Assembly (NCBI RefSeq): GCF_001701025.1
Contig: NZ_CP016793.1
Location: forward strand, 682,001-746,000
Direction: 5' to 3'
Length of the DNA stretch: 64,000 bases
From: Lentzea guizhouensis
Lineage (GTDB): Bacteria; Actinomycetota; Actinomycetes; Mycobacteriales; Pseudonocardiaceae
Below, piece by piece: positions 46,168 to 56,130 of this stretch (its first letter is position 1; the number at the start of each line of letters is the position of its first letter). The translations under genes were made by a program, and so were the position numbers. The notes under the pieces are model-generated. The model was not told the DNA's origin and did not search any database. It saw nothing but the letters and a program-made list of their open reading frames with translations.

Positions 46168-46725
46168 CTAGTTTGCCGGTACGCGGCAAGCGTCGCCGCT
46201 GGTGAACCCCTGGTCCTTGATGTCGAACGCGCTGTTGAACCGGGCCCGCTGGTTCTCCAGCGCGATCTGGTAGGTCAGCGCGACGAGCTCCTTGCGTCCC
46301 AGCAGGTCCTCCAGCTCGGTGACCTGCGCGTCGGTGACCGTGACCGGCGTGGCGGTCATCGCGTCGGCGTAGGCGAGCGCCCTGCGTTCGAGGTCGGTGT
46401 AGAGCTCCGAGGTGGCGTAGGAGTCGATGTGCTTGAGCCGTTCGATGTCGAGGCCGTCGTGCTTCATCAGCATCGCGCCGAAGTCCACGCACCACGAGCA
46501 GCCCAGGCCGACCGCGACCCGGTAGACGCAGAGCTCGAACAACGGCTGGTGGGCGGCCTTCTTGACGGCGAGCTCGTGCCGCCCGCTCGCCATCATCAGC
46601 TTCGGGTGGTGCGCCATGACCGTGAACGGCTCCGGCACCGCGCCGAACCGGCGGCGGGCGAACCAGTACACGGCCTTGAGCAGCGGGCCGGCGTCCTTCT
46701 TCGTGATCCCGTTGATCCTCGTCAT
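46168..46725 (-). CDS. AhpD/carboxymuconolactone decarboxylase-family protein
   Basis: A 185-residue protein, ATG at 46725. FELCVYRVAVGLGCSWCVDF contains the E-x-x-C-x-x-C pattern of AhpD-like peroxidases. A helical, basic N-terminus with a PEPFTVMAHHPKL block precedes it. These CMD proteins are the usual partner of ECF41 sigma factors. An ECF41-type promoter lies directly upstream (46734-46760). Likely role in reductive detoxification under sigma control. Confidence 0.85.
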   Translation of the reverse strand: MTRINGITKKDAGPLLKAVYWFARRRFGAVPEPFTVMAHHPKLMMASGRHELAVKKAAHQPLFELCVYRVAVGLGCSWCVDFGAMLMKHDGLDIERLKHIDSYATSELYTDLERRALAYADAMTATPVTVTDAQVTELEDLLGRKELVALTYQIALENQRARFNSAFDIKDQGFTSGDACRVPAN

Positions 46726-46733
46726 GACCAGTG

Positions 46734-46760
46734 GACGGGGCAGCCCGCCGGAACGTGACA
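46734..46760 (-). promoter_or_regulatory. ECF41-type promoter
   Basis: On the minus strand TGTCACG (46760-46754) is followed by exactly 16 bp and CGTC (46737-46734). The published ECF41 promoter is TGTCACA-N16-CGTC. The start would fall close to the ATG at 46725, giving a nearly leaderless transcript. Confidence 0.82.
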
Positions 46761-46807
46761 CCTTTGGGTGACTGGGTAGCCGACCTGGCAGCTCATAGGG
46801 TCCTCGC

Positions 46808-46987
46808 ATGAGCAACGACTTCGTGTTGGACATCGACCACGAGTCGGCCGGATTGCTGGCGGGAACGCTGCTGGCGGGCGACTCGTGTGCGGTGCCGGTG
46901 CGTCACCAGAACGTGCGCCTGCTGCTGTGCGCGCTGCCAGGAGAGGACGGCATGCGGCTCTTCCTGCGGCGCAACACCCCGAACTAG
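46808..46987 (+). CDS. Small 59-residue protein, partner candidate of the DUF5753-like gene
   Basis: ATG at 46808, stop at 46987, overlapping the convergent stop of the DUF5753-like gene by 4 nt. It is mixed hydrophobic/charged with two Cys and a terminal Arg-rich strand (MRLFLRRNTPN). No family recognised; DUF397-like partners would be expected but the signature is not evident. Reality of the gene is uncertain. Confidence 0.45.
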   Translation: MSNDFVLDIDHESAGLLAGTLLAGDSCAVPVRHQNVRLLLCALPGEDGMRLFLRRNTPN

Positions 46988-47502
46988 CGGTCGTAGACGG
47001 CCACGTACTCCATCAGCACGTCGCGCGACCGTTCGTTGTCGAAGGCGACGTCGTGCAGCCGGATGAAGGCGCGCACGCACCGTTCGACGGTCTCGGTGTC
47101 GCTGACCACGACCCAGTTCGCCAGGTAGACGAGCGGTGGTTCGTAGGCGTACTGGATGAGCGCCACGTCGGCTCCGACCGCCGCCGCCCCGCCCGCGCTC
47201 TCCGGCACGATCCGGATGGACGGTGCGTGGAACAGCAGGTGCAGGACCTGGTCCTCCATCACCCGGTCGCCGCCGACGACGGTGCGCAGCGCGTACTCGT
47301 GGATGAAGAACACGCAGTGCGGCAACACGCCGTCGCACAGCAGCTCCGGCGTCGGCGCGAGCCCGAGCGCCGCCGCCAGTGCCTTCGAGTAGCACTCGGT
47401 GCGCAGCAGGACCGGGATGGTGACGCCGCTGAAGCAGGTGATCCGCGTGGCGCCCGCCGCGGCGAGCACGACGTACTGCTCGCCGGCTCCGTGCTGGGTC
47501 AT
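46984..47502 (-). CDS. DUF5753-like protein without HTH
   Basis: A 172-residue protein. TIPVLLRTECYSKALAAALG, FFIHEYALRTVVGGDRVMED, QVLHLL and VVVSDTETVERCVRAFIRLH follow DUF5753 (the C-terminal domain of Scr1-type regulators: I-P-x-L-L-x-T-E-x-Y...Y-L, E-x-x-L-R). Normally it follows an XRE domain in one protein and pairs with DUF397; here no HTH is encoded. It may be a truncated or specialised regulator. Confidence 0.74.
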   Translation of the reverse strand: MTQHGAGEQYVVLAAAGATRITCFSGVTIPVLLRTECYSKALAAALGLAPTPELLCDGVLPHCVFFIHEYALRTVVGGDRVMEDQVLHLLFHAPSIRIVPESAGGAAAVGADVALIQYAYEPPLVYLANWVVVSDTETVERCVRAFIRLHDVAFDNERSRDVLMEYVAVYDR

Positions 47503-47587
47503 GCGTGAACGGTAAGGGCAAGATCATGATCTCGCCGGGCGAAACGCTCGCTCTACAGGGCGAATGGTGCCCCGACGGGGCGATCTG

Positions 47588-48595
47588 TCACGGCTGGGTG
47601 ACCTGCGCGAGGAAGTACACGGCGCCCGAGCGGGCGTTGCGGACGGCGAGCAGGAACGGCCGGTCGACGTTCACCACGACCGGGTCGGCCGGGATCTCGA
47701 TCGACACCGTGCGGAACGTGATCGCCGTGGCCGCGGCGCCTTCGAGGCCTTCCTCGTCCAGGCGCAGCACGGCCTCGTGCACGACGTCGTCGACGAACAT
47801 CCGCTCGTCCGGGGAGAGGCCGGAGAAGTCGGCGTCGCGGGTGAACATCCGCTCGACGCCGAGCTCCCGCAGCGTTGCCTTGAGGTTGAACCGCGCCCGA
47901 ACGTCCACTTTGGGCACCGTGAGCTCGAGCCGGACGTGGGTGCCGCCGGTGAGCACGGCCGGGTCGAGCGGCTGGTCCAGCGACTCGTCCGGCAGCAGGA
48001 TGACCGTCTCGACGCCGGAGTCGGCGGGCAGCGCGATCGTCTGCCAGCCCTCGTGGCGGGCGTAGCGGAACTTCTCGGTCACCTTCATGGTCGGCACGTC
48101 CACGTCGCCGCCGGGGGCGTGGAACGGGCGTCGTTCCGTGTCGTGGGCGGGGAACGCGTTCAGCCAGCCGACCTTGAGGTACAGCGCGTTGACGATGATC
48201 GCGACGGCGTCGGCGGGCGGGGGTGAGTCGAGCAGCTCGGGGATCAGGCCGCGGGTCGTCTCGGCGACGTCGGTGTTCACCAGCTTGCGCACGGTCTGCG
48301 GGTCGGAGAAAGCCGTGCGGCGCACCGAGTCCGCGAGCGAGAAGTCCGGGTTGACCCGCAGGTCGTCGTCGGCCCACAACGTGTTCGCGACGGCCAGTTC
48401 GGGCACGTCGAGCGAGTCGGCGGCGTCGAAGTCCCGCAGCAGCGCGTCGAGCTCGGTGCGGGTCTGGCCGCGGGAGGCCTCCCGGGCCAGGGCGAGGGCG
48501 CTGGCCACGGAGAACGGCGACCAGCACGCGTTCTCGGACGGATCAGGGACGGCGACGCGGTGCAGGGTCAGGGCGAAGTCGGCCTGATCGGTCAC
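47588..48595 (-). CDS. Serpin-family protein (intracellular)
   Basis: A 335-residue protein, GTG start with GGAGG upstream. It follows the serpin fold: N-terminal FALTLHRV and NACWSPFSVASALALAREAS, then IIVNALYLKVGWLNAF, and a hinge EEGLEGAAATAITFRT with the reactive loop, ending with RPFLLAV and FLAQV. No signal peptide. Serpins trap serine or cysteine proteases after loop cleavage. Bacterial serpins are uncommon; this one is cytoplasmic by sequence. Confidence 0.9.
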   Translation of the reverse strand: MTDQADFALTLHRVAVPDPSENACWSPFSVASALALAREASRGQTRTELDALLRDFDAADSLDVPELAVANTLWADDDLRVNPDFSLADSVRRTAFSDPQTVRKLVNTDVAETTRGLIPELLDSPPPADAVAIIVNALYLKVGWLNAFPAHDTERRPFHAPGGDVDVPTMKVTEKFRYARHEGWQTIALPADSGVETVILLPDESLDQPLDPAVLTGGTHVRLELTVPKVDVRARFNLKATLRELGVERMFTRDADFSGLSPDERMFVDDVVHEAVLRLDEEGLEGAAATAITFRTVSIEIPADPVVVNVDRPFLLAVRNARSGAVYFLAQVTQP

Positions 48596-48648
48596 GAATC
48601 CTCCAAGGAAGTGTTGCCCGTGGTTACCCGTCTCCCACCTCCTCGAAG

Positions 48649-49887
48649 CTACGCCGATGCGCGGTGCCGGGCCACGGCCTGCGCGTCGGTCAGCAGCGCG
48701 ACCTGGTCGACGACGACGCGAAGCCGTGCGGGGTAGGAGGAAGCGGCCGCGAACACCGGCCGGAACGCCGGGTCGAGCAGCGTCGGGTTCTCCACGAGAC
48801 GGGTGACGAGGTCGGCGATCAGGTCGCGCTGCTTCGCCTGCATGGCGAGGCGGGCCGGGTCGCTCATGACGTAGCGCACGGCCATCGCCTTGAGCAGCGC
48901 CACCTCGGCGGCGACCTGCCTGGGGACCTCCAGCGCGGCGTTGTACCTCGTCAGCGGGCCGTCGCCGTGCACGGCGCGGGTGGCGGTGACGGCGGCGCTC
49001 GCGAACCGGCCGACCAGCTCGCTGGTGAGGTTCTTCAACGCCACCTGCGCGCCGAGCGAGCCGTCGTACTCGTGCTCGGTGAAGTAGGCGATCACCGGCA
49101 GCTCGATGAGCTGCTGCGCGGTGGCCTCCAGGGTCGCGACGGACTCGTCGGAGAACGTCTTCGCCGCCAGGGAGGCGATCGCGGTGCGTTCGTCGGGGTG
49201 GGCCAGTGCGGCGAGGCTGATGCGGTGGGCCAGCACGCCGTCCTCGACGTCGTGCACGGAGTACGCCACGTCGTCGGACCAGTCCATGACCTGCGCCTCG
49301 ATGCACTGTGCCCGTTCCGGCGCGCCTTCGCGCATCCACTCGAACACTTCGAGGTCGTCGTCGTACACGCCGAACTTCACCGTGCCGGGCGTGCGCGGCC
49401 ACGGGTACTTCGTCGACGCGTCGAGCACCGCGCGCGTGAGGTTGAGGCCGTGCTGCGACTTGGGTTCGAGGCGGGCGAGGATGCGGAACGTCTGCGCGTT
49501 GCCCTCGAAGCCACCGCACGGGCCCGCGAGCTCGTTGAGCGCCCTCTCGCCGTTGTGCCCGAACGGCGGATGGCCGATGTCGTGCGCGAGACCGGCCGTG
49601 TCGACGATGTCCGGGTCGCAGCCGAGCTCCTCGCCGATGCCGCGGCCGATCTGGGCGACCTCCAGCGAGTGCGTCAGGCGGGTCCGCGGCACACCGGTGA
49701 CCTCGGAGCCCTCGCCGGGGCCGACGACCTGGGTCTTGCCGGCGAGCCTGCGCAACGCGGCGGAGTGCAGGACCCTGGCGCGGTCGCGGGAGAACGGCGT
49801 GCGCGTGTCCGTGCGGGCACCCGGCAACGCGGCGCTCTTGGGTCCTTCGTGGAGCAGGCGCTCCGCGTCGTGGCCGGTGTATCCCAT
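48649..49887 (-). CDS. dgt: Deoxyguanosinetriphosphate triphosphohydrolase-like protein
   Basis: A 412-residue protein. HD domain motifs: RTRLTHSLEVAQIGRGIGEE and AHDIGHPPFGHNGE (H-HD), then DWSDDVAYSVHDVEDG. It hydrolyses dNTPs to nucleoside and triphosphate. Adjacent to the YdcF-like gene with a 1-nt overlap (TGATG). Confidence 0.95.
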   Translation of the reverse strand: MGYTGHDAERLLHEGPKSAALPGARTDTRTPFSRDRARVLHSAALRRLAGKTQVVGPGEGSEVTGVPRTRLTHSLEVAQIGRGIGEELGCDPDIVDTAGLAHDIGHPPFGHNGERALNELAGPCGGFEGNAQTFRILARLEPKSQHGLNLTRAVLDASTKYPWPRTPGTVKFGVYDDDLEVFEWMREGAPERAQCIEAQVMDWSDDVAYSVHDVEDGVLAHRISLAALAHPDERTAIASLAAKTFSDESVATLEATAQQLIELPVIAYFTEHEYDGSLGAQVALKNLTSELVGRFASAAVTATRAVHGDGPLTRYNAALEVPRQVAAEVALLKAMAVRYVMSDPARLAMQAKQRDLIADLVTRLVENPTLLDPAFRPVFAAASSYPARLRVVVDQVALLTDAQAVARHRASA

Positions 49888-50561
49888 CAGCCGATTTTAG
49901 GTAGTTTCAGCTCGTCGAACACGCCGGCGTGCGCCTTCATCAACCGGTAGTACAGCAACGCTCCGGTCTCGCGCTTGATGAAGAACCACTGGGTCTCGCG
50001 GGTCTGCACGTTCGGGCCGACGCGGGTGGGCGACGTCCAGGCGCGCAGACCGGCGTCCTCGGCCATGGTGCGGGCGCGCAGCGAGTGCCACGGGTCGCTG
50101 ACGATCACGGCGGTCTTCAGGTCGCGCTCCTGGGCGACCGAGGCGACGGCGCGCAGCGAGCCGAGCGTGTCCGCGCCCTCGCCGACCTGCAGCACCCTGT
50201 CCTCCGGGACACCGCGCTCGACCAGCCACAGCTTGCCGACCTGGCCCTCGGTGAAGTTGTCGCCGGGCTGGCGGCCGCCGGTCGTGGCGATGTAGCCGAC
50301 GACGCCCTCCCGGTAGAGGCCGAGCGCGTGCTCCAGCCGGGCCGCGAGCACGTCGGAGGGCACGCCGTTGTACTGCGCGGCGCCCAGGACGATCGCCATG
50401 TCGGCCTTGGTCCAGTCGTCGACGCGCGCGACCTGCCACACGCGGAACGCCGTGCCGCCCACGACCAGCAGGCCGATGACCAGCGCGCCGAAGACGAGGC
50501 GCACCACGATCCGGCGAATCCTGGCGAGAGGTCTCAGGGAGGTCGTCCGCACACCCAGCAT
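49887..50561 (-). CDS. YdcF-like DUF218 membrane protein
   Basis: A 224-residue protein with one N-terminal membrane segment (about residues 20-40) and a DUF218 domain: MAIVLGAAQYNGVPSDVLAA, YIATTGGRQPGDNFTEG, VSDPWHSLRARTMAEDAG. DUF218/SanA/YdcF proteins are envelope-associated and bind SAM or act in peptidoglycan synthesis. Upstream of dgt, in one operon. Confidence 0.85.
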   Translation of the reverse strand: MLGVRTTSLRPLARIRRIVVRLVFGALVIGLLVVGGTAFRVWQVARVDDWTKADMAIVLGAAQYNGVPSDVLAARLEHALGLYREGVVGYIATTGGRQPGDNFTEGQVGKLWLVERGVPEDRVLQVGEGADTLGSLRAVASVAQERDLKTAVIVSDPWHSLRARTMAEDAGLRAWTSPTRVGPNVQTRETQWFFIKRETGALLYYRLMKAHAGVFDELKLPKIG

Positions 50562-50612
50562 GGTCGCAGACCCGGCGCGTCTCGCGTTGACGCCCCTGCG
50601 AGGATCATCGTC

Positions 50613-51344
50613 ATGCCTGCTGAGCAGCCCACGATCCTCGCCACGTCCGGAGGCTGGCGCTCCGGCCGCCGGACCAACCTCGAGTTCAACAAGCTGATCC
50701 ACTTCGCGCTGGACCTGTCCGGGGTGCACGGGCGGCGGCCGCGGTTCCTGCACGTCGGCACCGCGGGCGGTGACCAGCGGGGGATGAACGCCAACGTGGC
50801 CGAGGCCGGCTGGGTCGCGGGCGTGGACGTGGCGGTGCTCAACCTGTTCACCATGCCGCCGACGGACGACCTGGAGTCGTTCGTGCTGTCCCAGGACGTC
50901 GTGTGGGTGGGCGGCGGGTCGGTGGCGAACCTGCTCGCGGTGTGGGAGGTGCACGGACTCGGGCCGATCTTCCGCAAGGCGTGGGAGGCCGGTGTCGTGC
51001 TCAGCGGGGTGTCGGCGGGTTCGATCTGCTGGCACCTGGGTGGCGCGACGGACTCGTTCGGCCCGGAGCTGCGCATCGTGACCAACGGCCTCGGACTGCT
51101 GCCGTACGGCAACGGCGTCCACTACGACTCCGAGGAGACGCGCCGCCCGAAGATCCACGAGGCGGTGGCGGCGGGCGTGCTGCCGACGACCTACTGCACC
51201 GACGACGGCGTCGGGCTGCTGTACCGCGGCACCGAGCTCGCCGAGGCCGTGACGGAACGTCGCGGCAGTGGTGCATACGTGGTGATCAGGGACGATTCTT
51301 CAGCAACCGCACAGGAGGAAAAGCTCGACACCCGCCAGCTGTGA
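50613..51344 (+). CDS. Peptidase E (family S51)
   Basis: A 243-residue protein. ATG at 50613. VVWVGGGSVANLLAVWEVHG is the first substrate pocket; LSGVSAGSICW holds the nucleophile Ser (G-x-S-A-G-S). S51 enzymes are cytoplasmic dipeptidases for Asp-X. Divergent from ydcF-dgt. Confidence 0.9.
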   Translation: MPAEQPTILATSGGWRSGRRTNLEFNKLIHFALDLSGVHGRRPRFLHVGTAGGDQRGMNANVAEAGWVAGVDVAVLNLFTMPPTDDLESFVLSQDVVWVGGGSVANLLAVWEVHGLGPIFRKAWEAGVVLSGVSAGSICWHLGGATDSFGPELRIVTNGLGLLPYGNGVHYDSEETRRPKIHEAVAAGVLPTTYCTDDGVGLLYRGTELAEAVTERRGSGAYVVIRDDSSATAQEEKLDTRQL

Positions 51345-51360
51345 GGCACACCTTGGAGGT

Positions 51361-52251
51361 GTGCGCTGGGTGCTGATCGTCCTGATCGCGGCGGCCGTCT
51401 ACGTGGTTCCGGACGCCTCGCCGTGCTTCGCCCACGGCAAACCGATATCCGATATATCAGTCTCGCGCGGGCCTGACGTACTGGATATAAGCCCTGATGC
51501 AGCTGCCGACGGCGATATATCGCATACCAGTCCCGAAAGGTCAGCTGCTGAGTCGTCGGCGATGTCCGATGTATCAGCCACCGATATATCGGCTGCGGTA
51601 GCTGCGGGTGGCGCGTCGGACGTCGGCGTCGCGTTGCTGGACCTGAAGACCGGTCAGCTCGTGGCGCAGCAGGGCGACCAGCAGTTCTACTCGGCGTCGT
51701 TGTCGAAGCTGATTCTCGCGACGGACGCGTTGCAGCAGACGTTGTCCGACGCGGACCGCCAACTGATATATCGCGCGCTGAGCCTCAGCGACGACAACGC
51801 GATGGACGTGCTCTGGACCAGGTTCGACGGCATGGGCGCCATCAGCAGGGTTGCCGCTGCAGCCGGGCTGACAGGTACTCACGCTCCTGACGACCCCTCA
51901 CAATGGGGAGAGGTTGTCATCACCGCGAACGACATGGTCAAGCTGTACGCGTACATCCTCGGCTCGCCGGTGCGCGACGCGGTCGTCCACGCTCTCTCCG
52001 CCGCTCCCGCCACCGCCGCCGACGGCTTCGACCAGGCGTTCGGCCTGCTCGGCGTCACCGGCGTCTACGCCAAGCAGGGCTGGATGTACTACCTGCCCAG
52101 CGACGTCCACCTGCACAGCGCCGGCGTCCTCGACGGCCGCTACGCCGTCGCCGTGCTCACCACCAGCCCGACCGGGTCGTGGACCACGGCGCGGGAGGCC
52201 ATCAACGCCGTCACCACCGCGTTGCTGGGCGAGCTCGGCGTCAACGGCTGA
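51361..52251 (+). CDS. Secreted beta-lactamase-fold serine hydrolase
   Basis: A 296-residue protein, GTG start. A signal peptide (residues 1-24) is followed by about 60 residues of low-complexity Ser/Asp/Ala with DIS repeats, then the beta-lactamase/DD-peptidase fold: SxxK as SASLSKL, S-D-N as LSDDN, and KQG in the third motif (YAKQGWM). It is probably exported and active on peptidoglycan or an ester/amide. The linker contains ATA codons and GATATATC repeats rarely seen in such a GC-rich genome. Confidence 0.85.
   Translation: MRWVLIVLIAAAVYVVPDASPCFAHGKPISDISVSRGPDVLDISPDAAADGDISHTSPERSAAESSAMSDVSATDISAAVAAGGASDVGVALLDLKTGQLVAQQGDQQFYSASLSKLILATDALQQTLSDADRQLIYRALSLSDDNAMDVLWTRFDGMGAISRVAAAAGLTGTHAPDDPSQWGEVVITANDMVKLYAYILGSPVRDAVVHALSAAPATAADGFDQAFGLLGVTGVYAKQGWMYYLPSDVHLHSAGVLDGRYAVAVLTTSPTGSWTTAREAINAVTTALLGELGVNG
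51444..51772 (+). repeat. AT-rich GATATATC repeats inside a coding region
   Basis: GATATATC occurs at 51451, 51514, 51583 and 51765, with GATATC at 51444 and GATATA at 51484. It encodes mainly D-I-S with the very rare ATA codon. The region has much lower GC than its surroundings. Confidence 0.75.
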
Positions 52252-53101
52252 CCCGCCCGCGCGTGCGTTCCTGCCACGGCCGGTCCCACGCCCCGGTGTA
52301 CTCGCGCACCATCAGGTACGCGATCACGACGAGCACGATCCCCCCGAACATCACCGCCGCGATCAGCACCCCGCTGACCCCCACGCCGAACCCGAACGTC
52401 GCCGCGGCGATCCCGCACGCCCCGGCGACGGCGAGGTACGAGCCGACGTTGCGCCGGCGCGCCGAGTAGACGTCCCGCACCCGCGTCAACAGCACCCCGA
52501 GCAGCACCGGCGTGACCGTCACGGCCAGCCCGGAGATCAGGTGGACCTCCTGGTACCGGGCGGCCGTGAACGCCACCGCCACCACCGCGACCGACAACGC
52601 GGACCCCGCCGTGACGAGCACGGTCCCCAGCACCCTGATCCGCTGCGTCGGCGCACCGCCACCCGTCCCCGGCACCAGCGGCCCGTCCGCCTCGACGACG
52701 ACGTTGTGCACCAGCTGGCTGGTCCGCGTGGTCAGCCACAGCGCGACCACCACCGGCGCCGCCAGCAGCAACACCACCCCCACGGCCACGTCCCCGGTCC
52801 CGGTCACCGGCGCCACGGTGAACACCGCCCAGTAGAACGGGTAGAACACCGCGAGCGAAGCCCCCTCCAGCACCACGAACGCCGCCCGCAACCGCGCCGC
52901 CGTGGCCGCCCCCGCCACCCGCGTCAGCACCACCCCCGGCCAGCGGGCACAGGCACACCAGCCCGCGCTCACCGCCGCCGCGACGAGCACCGAGGGGTTC
53001 CCCACCTCCGCCGTCACCGCGACCACGACGACCCACGCGACGAGCCCGACCCCCACCGCGGCCTGCACGATCCCAGGCCCCCGCAACCGTTCCCCCGTCA
53101 T
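52241..53101 (-). CDS. Polytopic membrane protein of unknown function
   Basis: A 286-residue protein with seven to eight hydrophobic segments (from residue 13 to 265), short polar loops and a Trp/Arg-rich tail. Convergent overlap of 11 nt with the serine hydrolase gene. No transporter signature is recognised. Confidence 0.75.
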   Translation of the reverse strand: MTGERLRGPGIVQAAVGVGLVAWVVVVAVTAEVGNPSVLVAAAVSAGWCACARWPGVVLTRVAGAATAARLRAAFVVLEGASLAVFYPFYWAVFTVAPVTGTGDVAVGVVLLLAAPVVVALWLTTRTSQLVHNVVVEADGPLVPGTGGGAPTQRIRVLGTVLVTAGSALSVAVVAVAFTAARYQEVHLISGLAVTVTPVLLGVLLTRVRDVYSARRRNVGSYLAVAGACGIAAATFGFGVGVSGVLIAAVMFGGIVLVVIAYLMVREYTGAWDRPWQERTRGRVSR

Positions 53102-53198
53102 ACCCGTCTACACGCGGGGCCCGCCGGTTTTGTTGCCCCGGCGAGGCCGGCCCGGCGGCGAACGGCCTGTCCGCGCCTCGGTCACGCCCCCTGGCACG

Positions 53199-53234
53199 CG
53201 CAAGCGGGCCGGGCTGGTGCCCGACCCGCTTGCG
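53199..53234 (-). terminator. Hairpin terminator of glyS
   Basis: A 10-bp stem CGCAAGCGGG/CCCGCTTGCG (53199-53208 with 53225-53234) contains a smaller inner stem and lies 15 nt after the glyS stop on the minus strand. Confidence 0.72.
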
Positions 53235-53249
53235 AAACCGCGTGCGAGC

Positions 53250-54635
<1,386 letters not shown>

Positions 54636-54729
54636 CTTCGGACTCCATCGGGGGAATGAGAATCGGGGGCCACAGCCTAGCCCGTCACGTTGCGCCCCGA
54701 ACGGGCGACCGGAGCCTTACCCTGCAGGA

Positions 54730-55407
54730 ATGGAAGACCGGCTGCGAGAGCTGTGGGACTTCGCCGACCTCGACGGCACCGAGGCGCGGTTCCGCGCGTT
54801 CCTCCCCACCGTCGCCACCGACGACGAGCGGGCGGAGGTGCTGACCCAGCTCGCCCGCGTCGAGGGCCTGCGGGAGAACTTCACCGCAGGTCACACCCTG
54901 GTGGACGAGGCGGAGGTGCTCGTCGCGCCCGACTCGACCGGCCGGGTGCGGGCGCTGCTCGAACGCGGCAGGCTGCACCGCTCGGCCGGCGACCCGCAGG
55001 CGGCGCAACCGCTGTTCGTGGCGGCGTTCATCCTCGCCAAGACCCGCGGTGACCTGTCGCTGGCCGTGGACGCCGCGCACATGGCGTCGCTGGTCGACGA
55101 CCCGGAGAAGTGGACCAAGCAGGGCCTGGAGATCGTCGTGGCGAACCCGGAGCTGGTGCGCTGGCTCGGCCCGCTGCACAACAACCTCGGCTGGTTCTAC
55201 TTCGAGAACGGCCGCTTCGACGAGGCGCTGGACGCGTTCGAGAAGACGCCGGAGGCCTACGCGGAGAGCGGCAAGGCCAAGACCCTGCACGCCCTGGGCC
55301 GCACCGCGGAGGCAGCGGCTGCCGCGCGCAGGGCGTTGGAGCTCCTCCCCCACGACTCGCACGACGAGTGGGTCGAGGAGATGGAAGCCATCGCCGCCCA
55401 GGCCTAG
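54730..55407 (+). CDS. Tetratricopeptide-repeat protein
   Basis: A 225-residue protein, ATG at 54730. Helical hairpins with the pattern W-x(2)-L-G-x(2)-Y..A...; clearest near LGPLHNNLGWFYFENGRFDE and AKTLHALGRTAEAAAAARRA. No signal peptide. Protein-protein adapter of unknown partner. Divergent from glyS. Confidence 0.8.
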   Translation: MEDRLRELWDFADLDGTEARFRAFLPTVATDDERAEVLTQLARVEGLRENFTAGHTLVDEAEVLVAPDSTGRVRALLERGRLHRSAGDPQAAQPLFVAAFILAKTRGDLSLAVDAAHMASLVDDPEKWTKQGLEIVVANPELVRWLGPLHNNLGWFYFENGRFDEALDAFEKTPEAYAESGKAKTLHALGRTAEAAAAARRALELLPHDSHDEWVEEMEAIAAQA

Positions 55408-55445
55408 GGAACGCGGGGCCAGGAATTCAGGGCCAAGAACCGGGA

Positions 55446-55823
55446 CTACGACCGGGGCGTGGCCGGACCGGCCGCCTCGCCGAGCCGCACCGTGAACGCG
55501 TCTTCGGCGAGCACGCTCGTGTGCTCCTCGACCTCGCCGCCGGTGCTGGTCAGCGTCGGCTCGTACATCGCGGGCTCGTCGGTCAGCGCCTCGGACAGCA
55601 GCGGGATGACGTGCTCACGGACCGGGAACGGCGACATCGCCCGCCGGTAGGCCACGACGGACTCGAACTCGACCGTCAGCACCCAGCGGTCGTCCTCGTC
55701 GGTGGACCGCGCCAGCGTGCCCTTGCGACACCCTGGTTGTTCCGTTAGAAGCTCTAACGCCCGCTTGACCCTCTCAGTGAACGTCTCTGGGTCGGACACG
55801 CGGAACCGGCACACGAGGAGCAC
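55446..55823 (-). CDS. Antibiotic-biosynthesis-monooxygenase-like protein
   Basis: A 125-residue protein, GTG start. The ABM fold is suggested by VLLVCRFRVSDPETFTERVK, ALELLTEQPGCRKGTLARST and WVLTVEFESVVAYRRAMSPF, ferredoxin-like with a central Trp strand. Function unknown. Confidence 0.75.
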   Translation of the reverse strand: MLLVCRFRVSDPETFTERVKRALELLTEQPGCRKGTLARSTDEDDRWVLTVEFESVVAYRRAMSPFPVREHVIPLLSEALTDEPAMYEPTLTSTGGEVEEHTSVLAEDAFTVRLGEAAGPATPRS

Positions 55824-55840
55824 GGTGCAAGGATGGCACG

Positions 55841-56119
55841 GTGAACTCCAAGCGCCCTCTCCTGCCCGGCGACGGCCCTCTCGCGCGTGTGCGCCCGGTG
55901 GTGGCGTTCCTCGTCGTGCTCGGCCTGTTCGTCACGGGCGTTCTCGTCGGCGGCACGACCGGCGCGGTGCTGCTGGGCGTGCTCATCATCGGCGCCGTAG
56001 CTCTGCTGGCCACCACCTGGAGGGTGCTTTCCCCAGCTCAGCGCACGTTGCGCGTGGTGGTCCTGCTGGTACTCGCGTTCATCGCACTAGAATTGGTTCT
56101 GAAAATCCCTACCAGGTGA
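55841..56119 (+). CDS. Small membrane protein
   Basis: A 92-residue protein, GTG start; three hydrophobic segments (residues 20-38, 40-58, 70-88). It lies 11 nt upstream of smtB and could be co-transcribed. Its last 30 nt contain a TAGAAT -10-like sequence (56088-56093) that may serve smtB. Confidence 0.68.
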   Translation: MNSKRPLLPGDGPLARVRPVVAFLVVLGLFVTGVLVGGTTGAVLLGVLIIGAVALLATTWRVLSPAQRTLRVVVLLVLAFIALELVLKIPTR

Positions 56120-56130
56120 GGTGTGCCGCC

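Noticed and set aside
48664..49950. Long + strand open frame opposite dgt
   Set aside because: Antisense shadow; composition is not protein-like and dgt motifs are on the other strand.
51444..51772. CRISPR or transposon end
   Set aside because: The motif is a short palindrome within a coding frame; no flanking inverted repeats or transposase.
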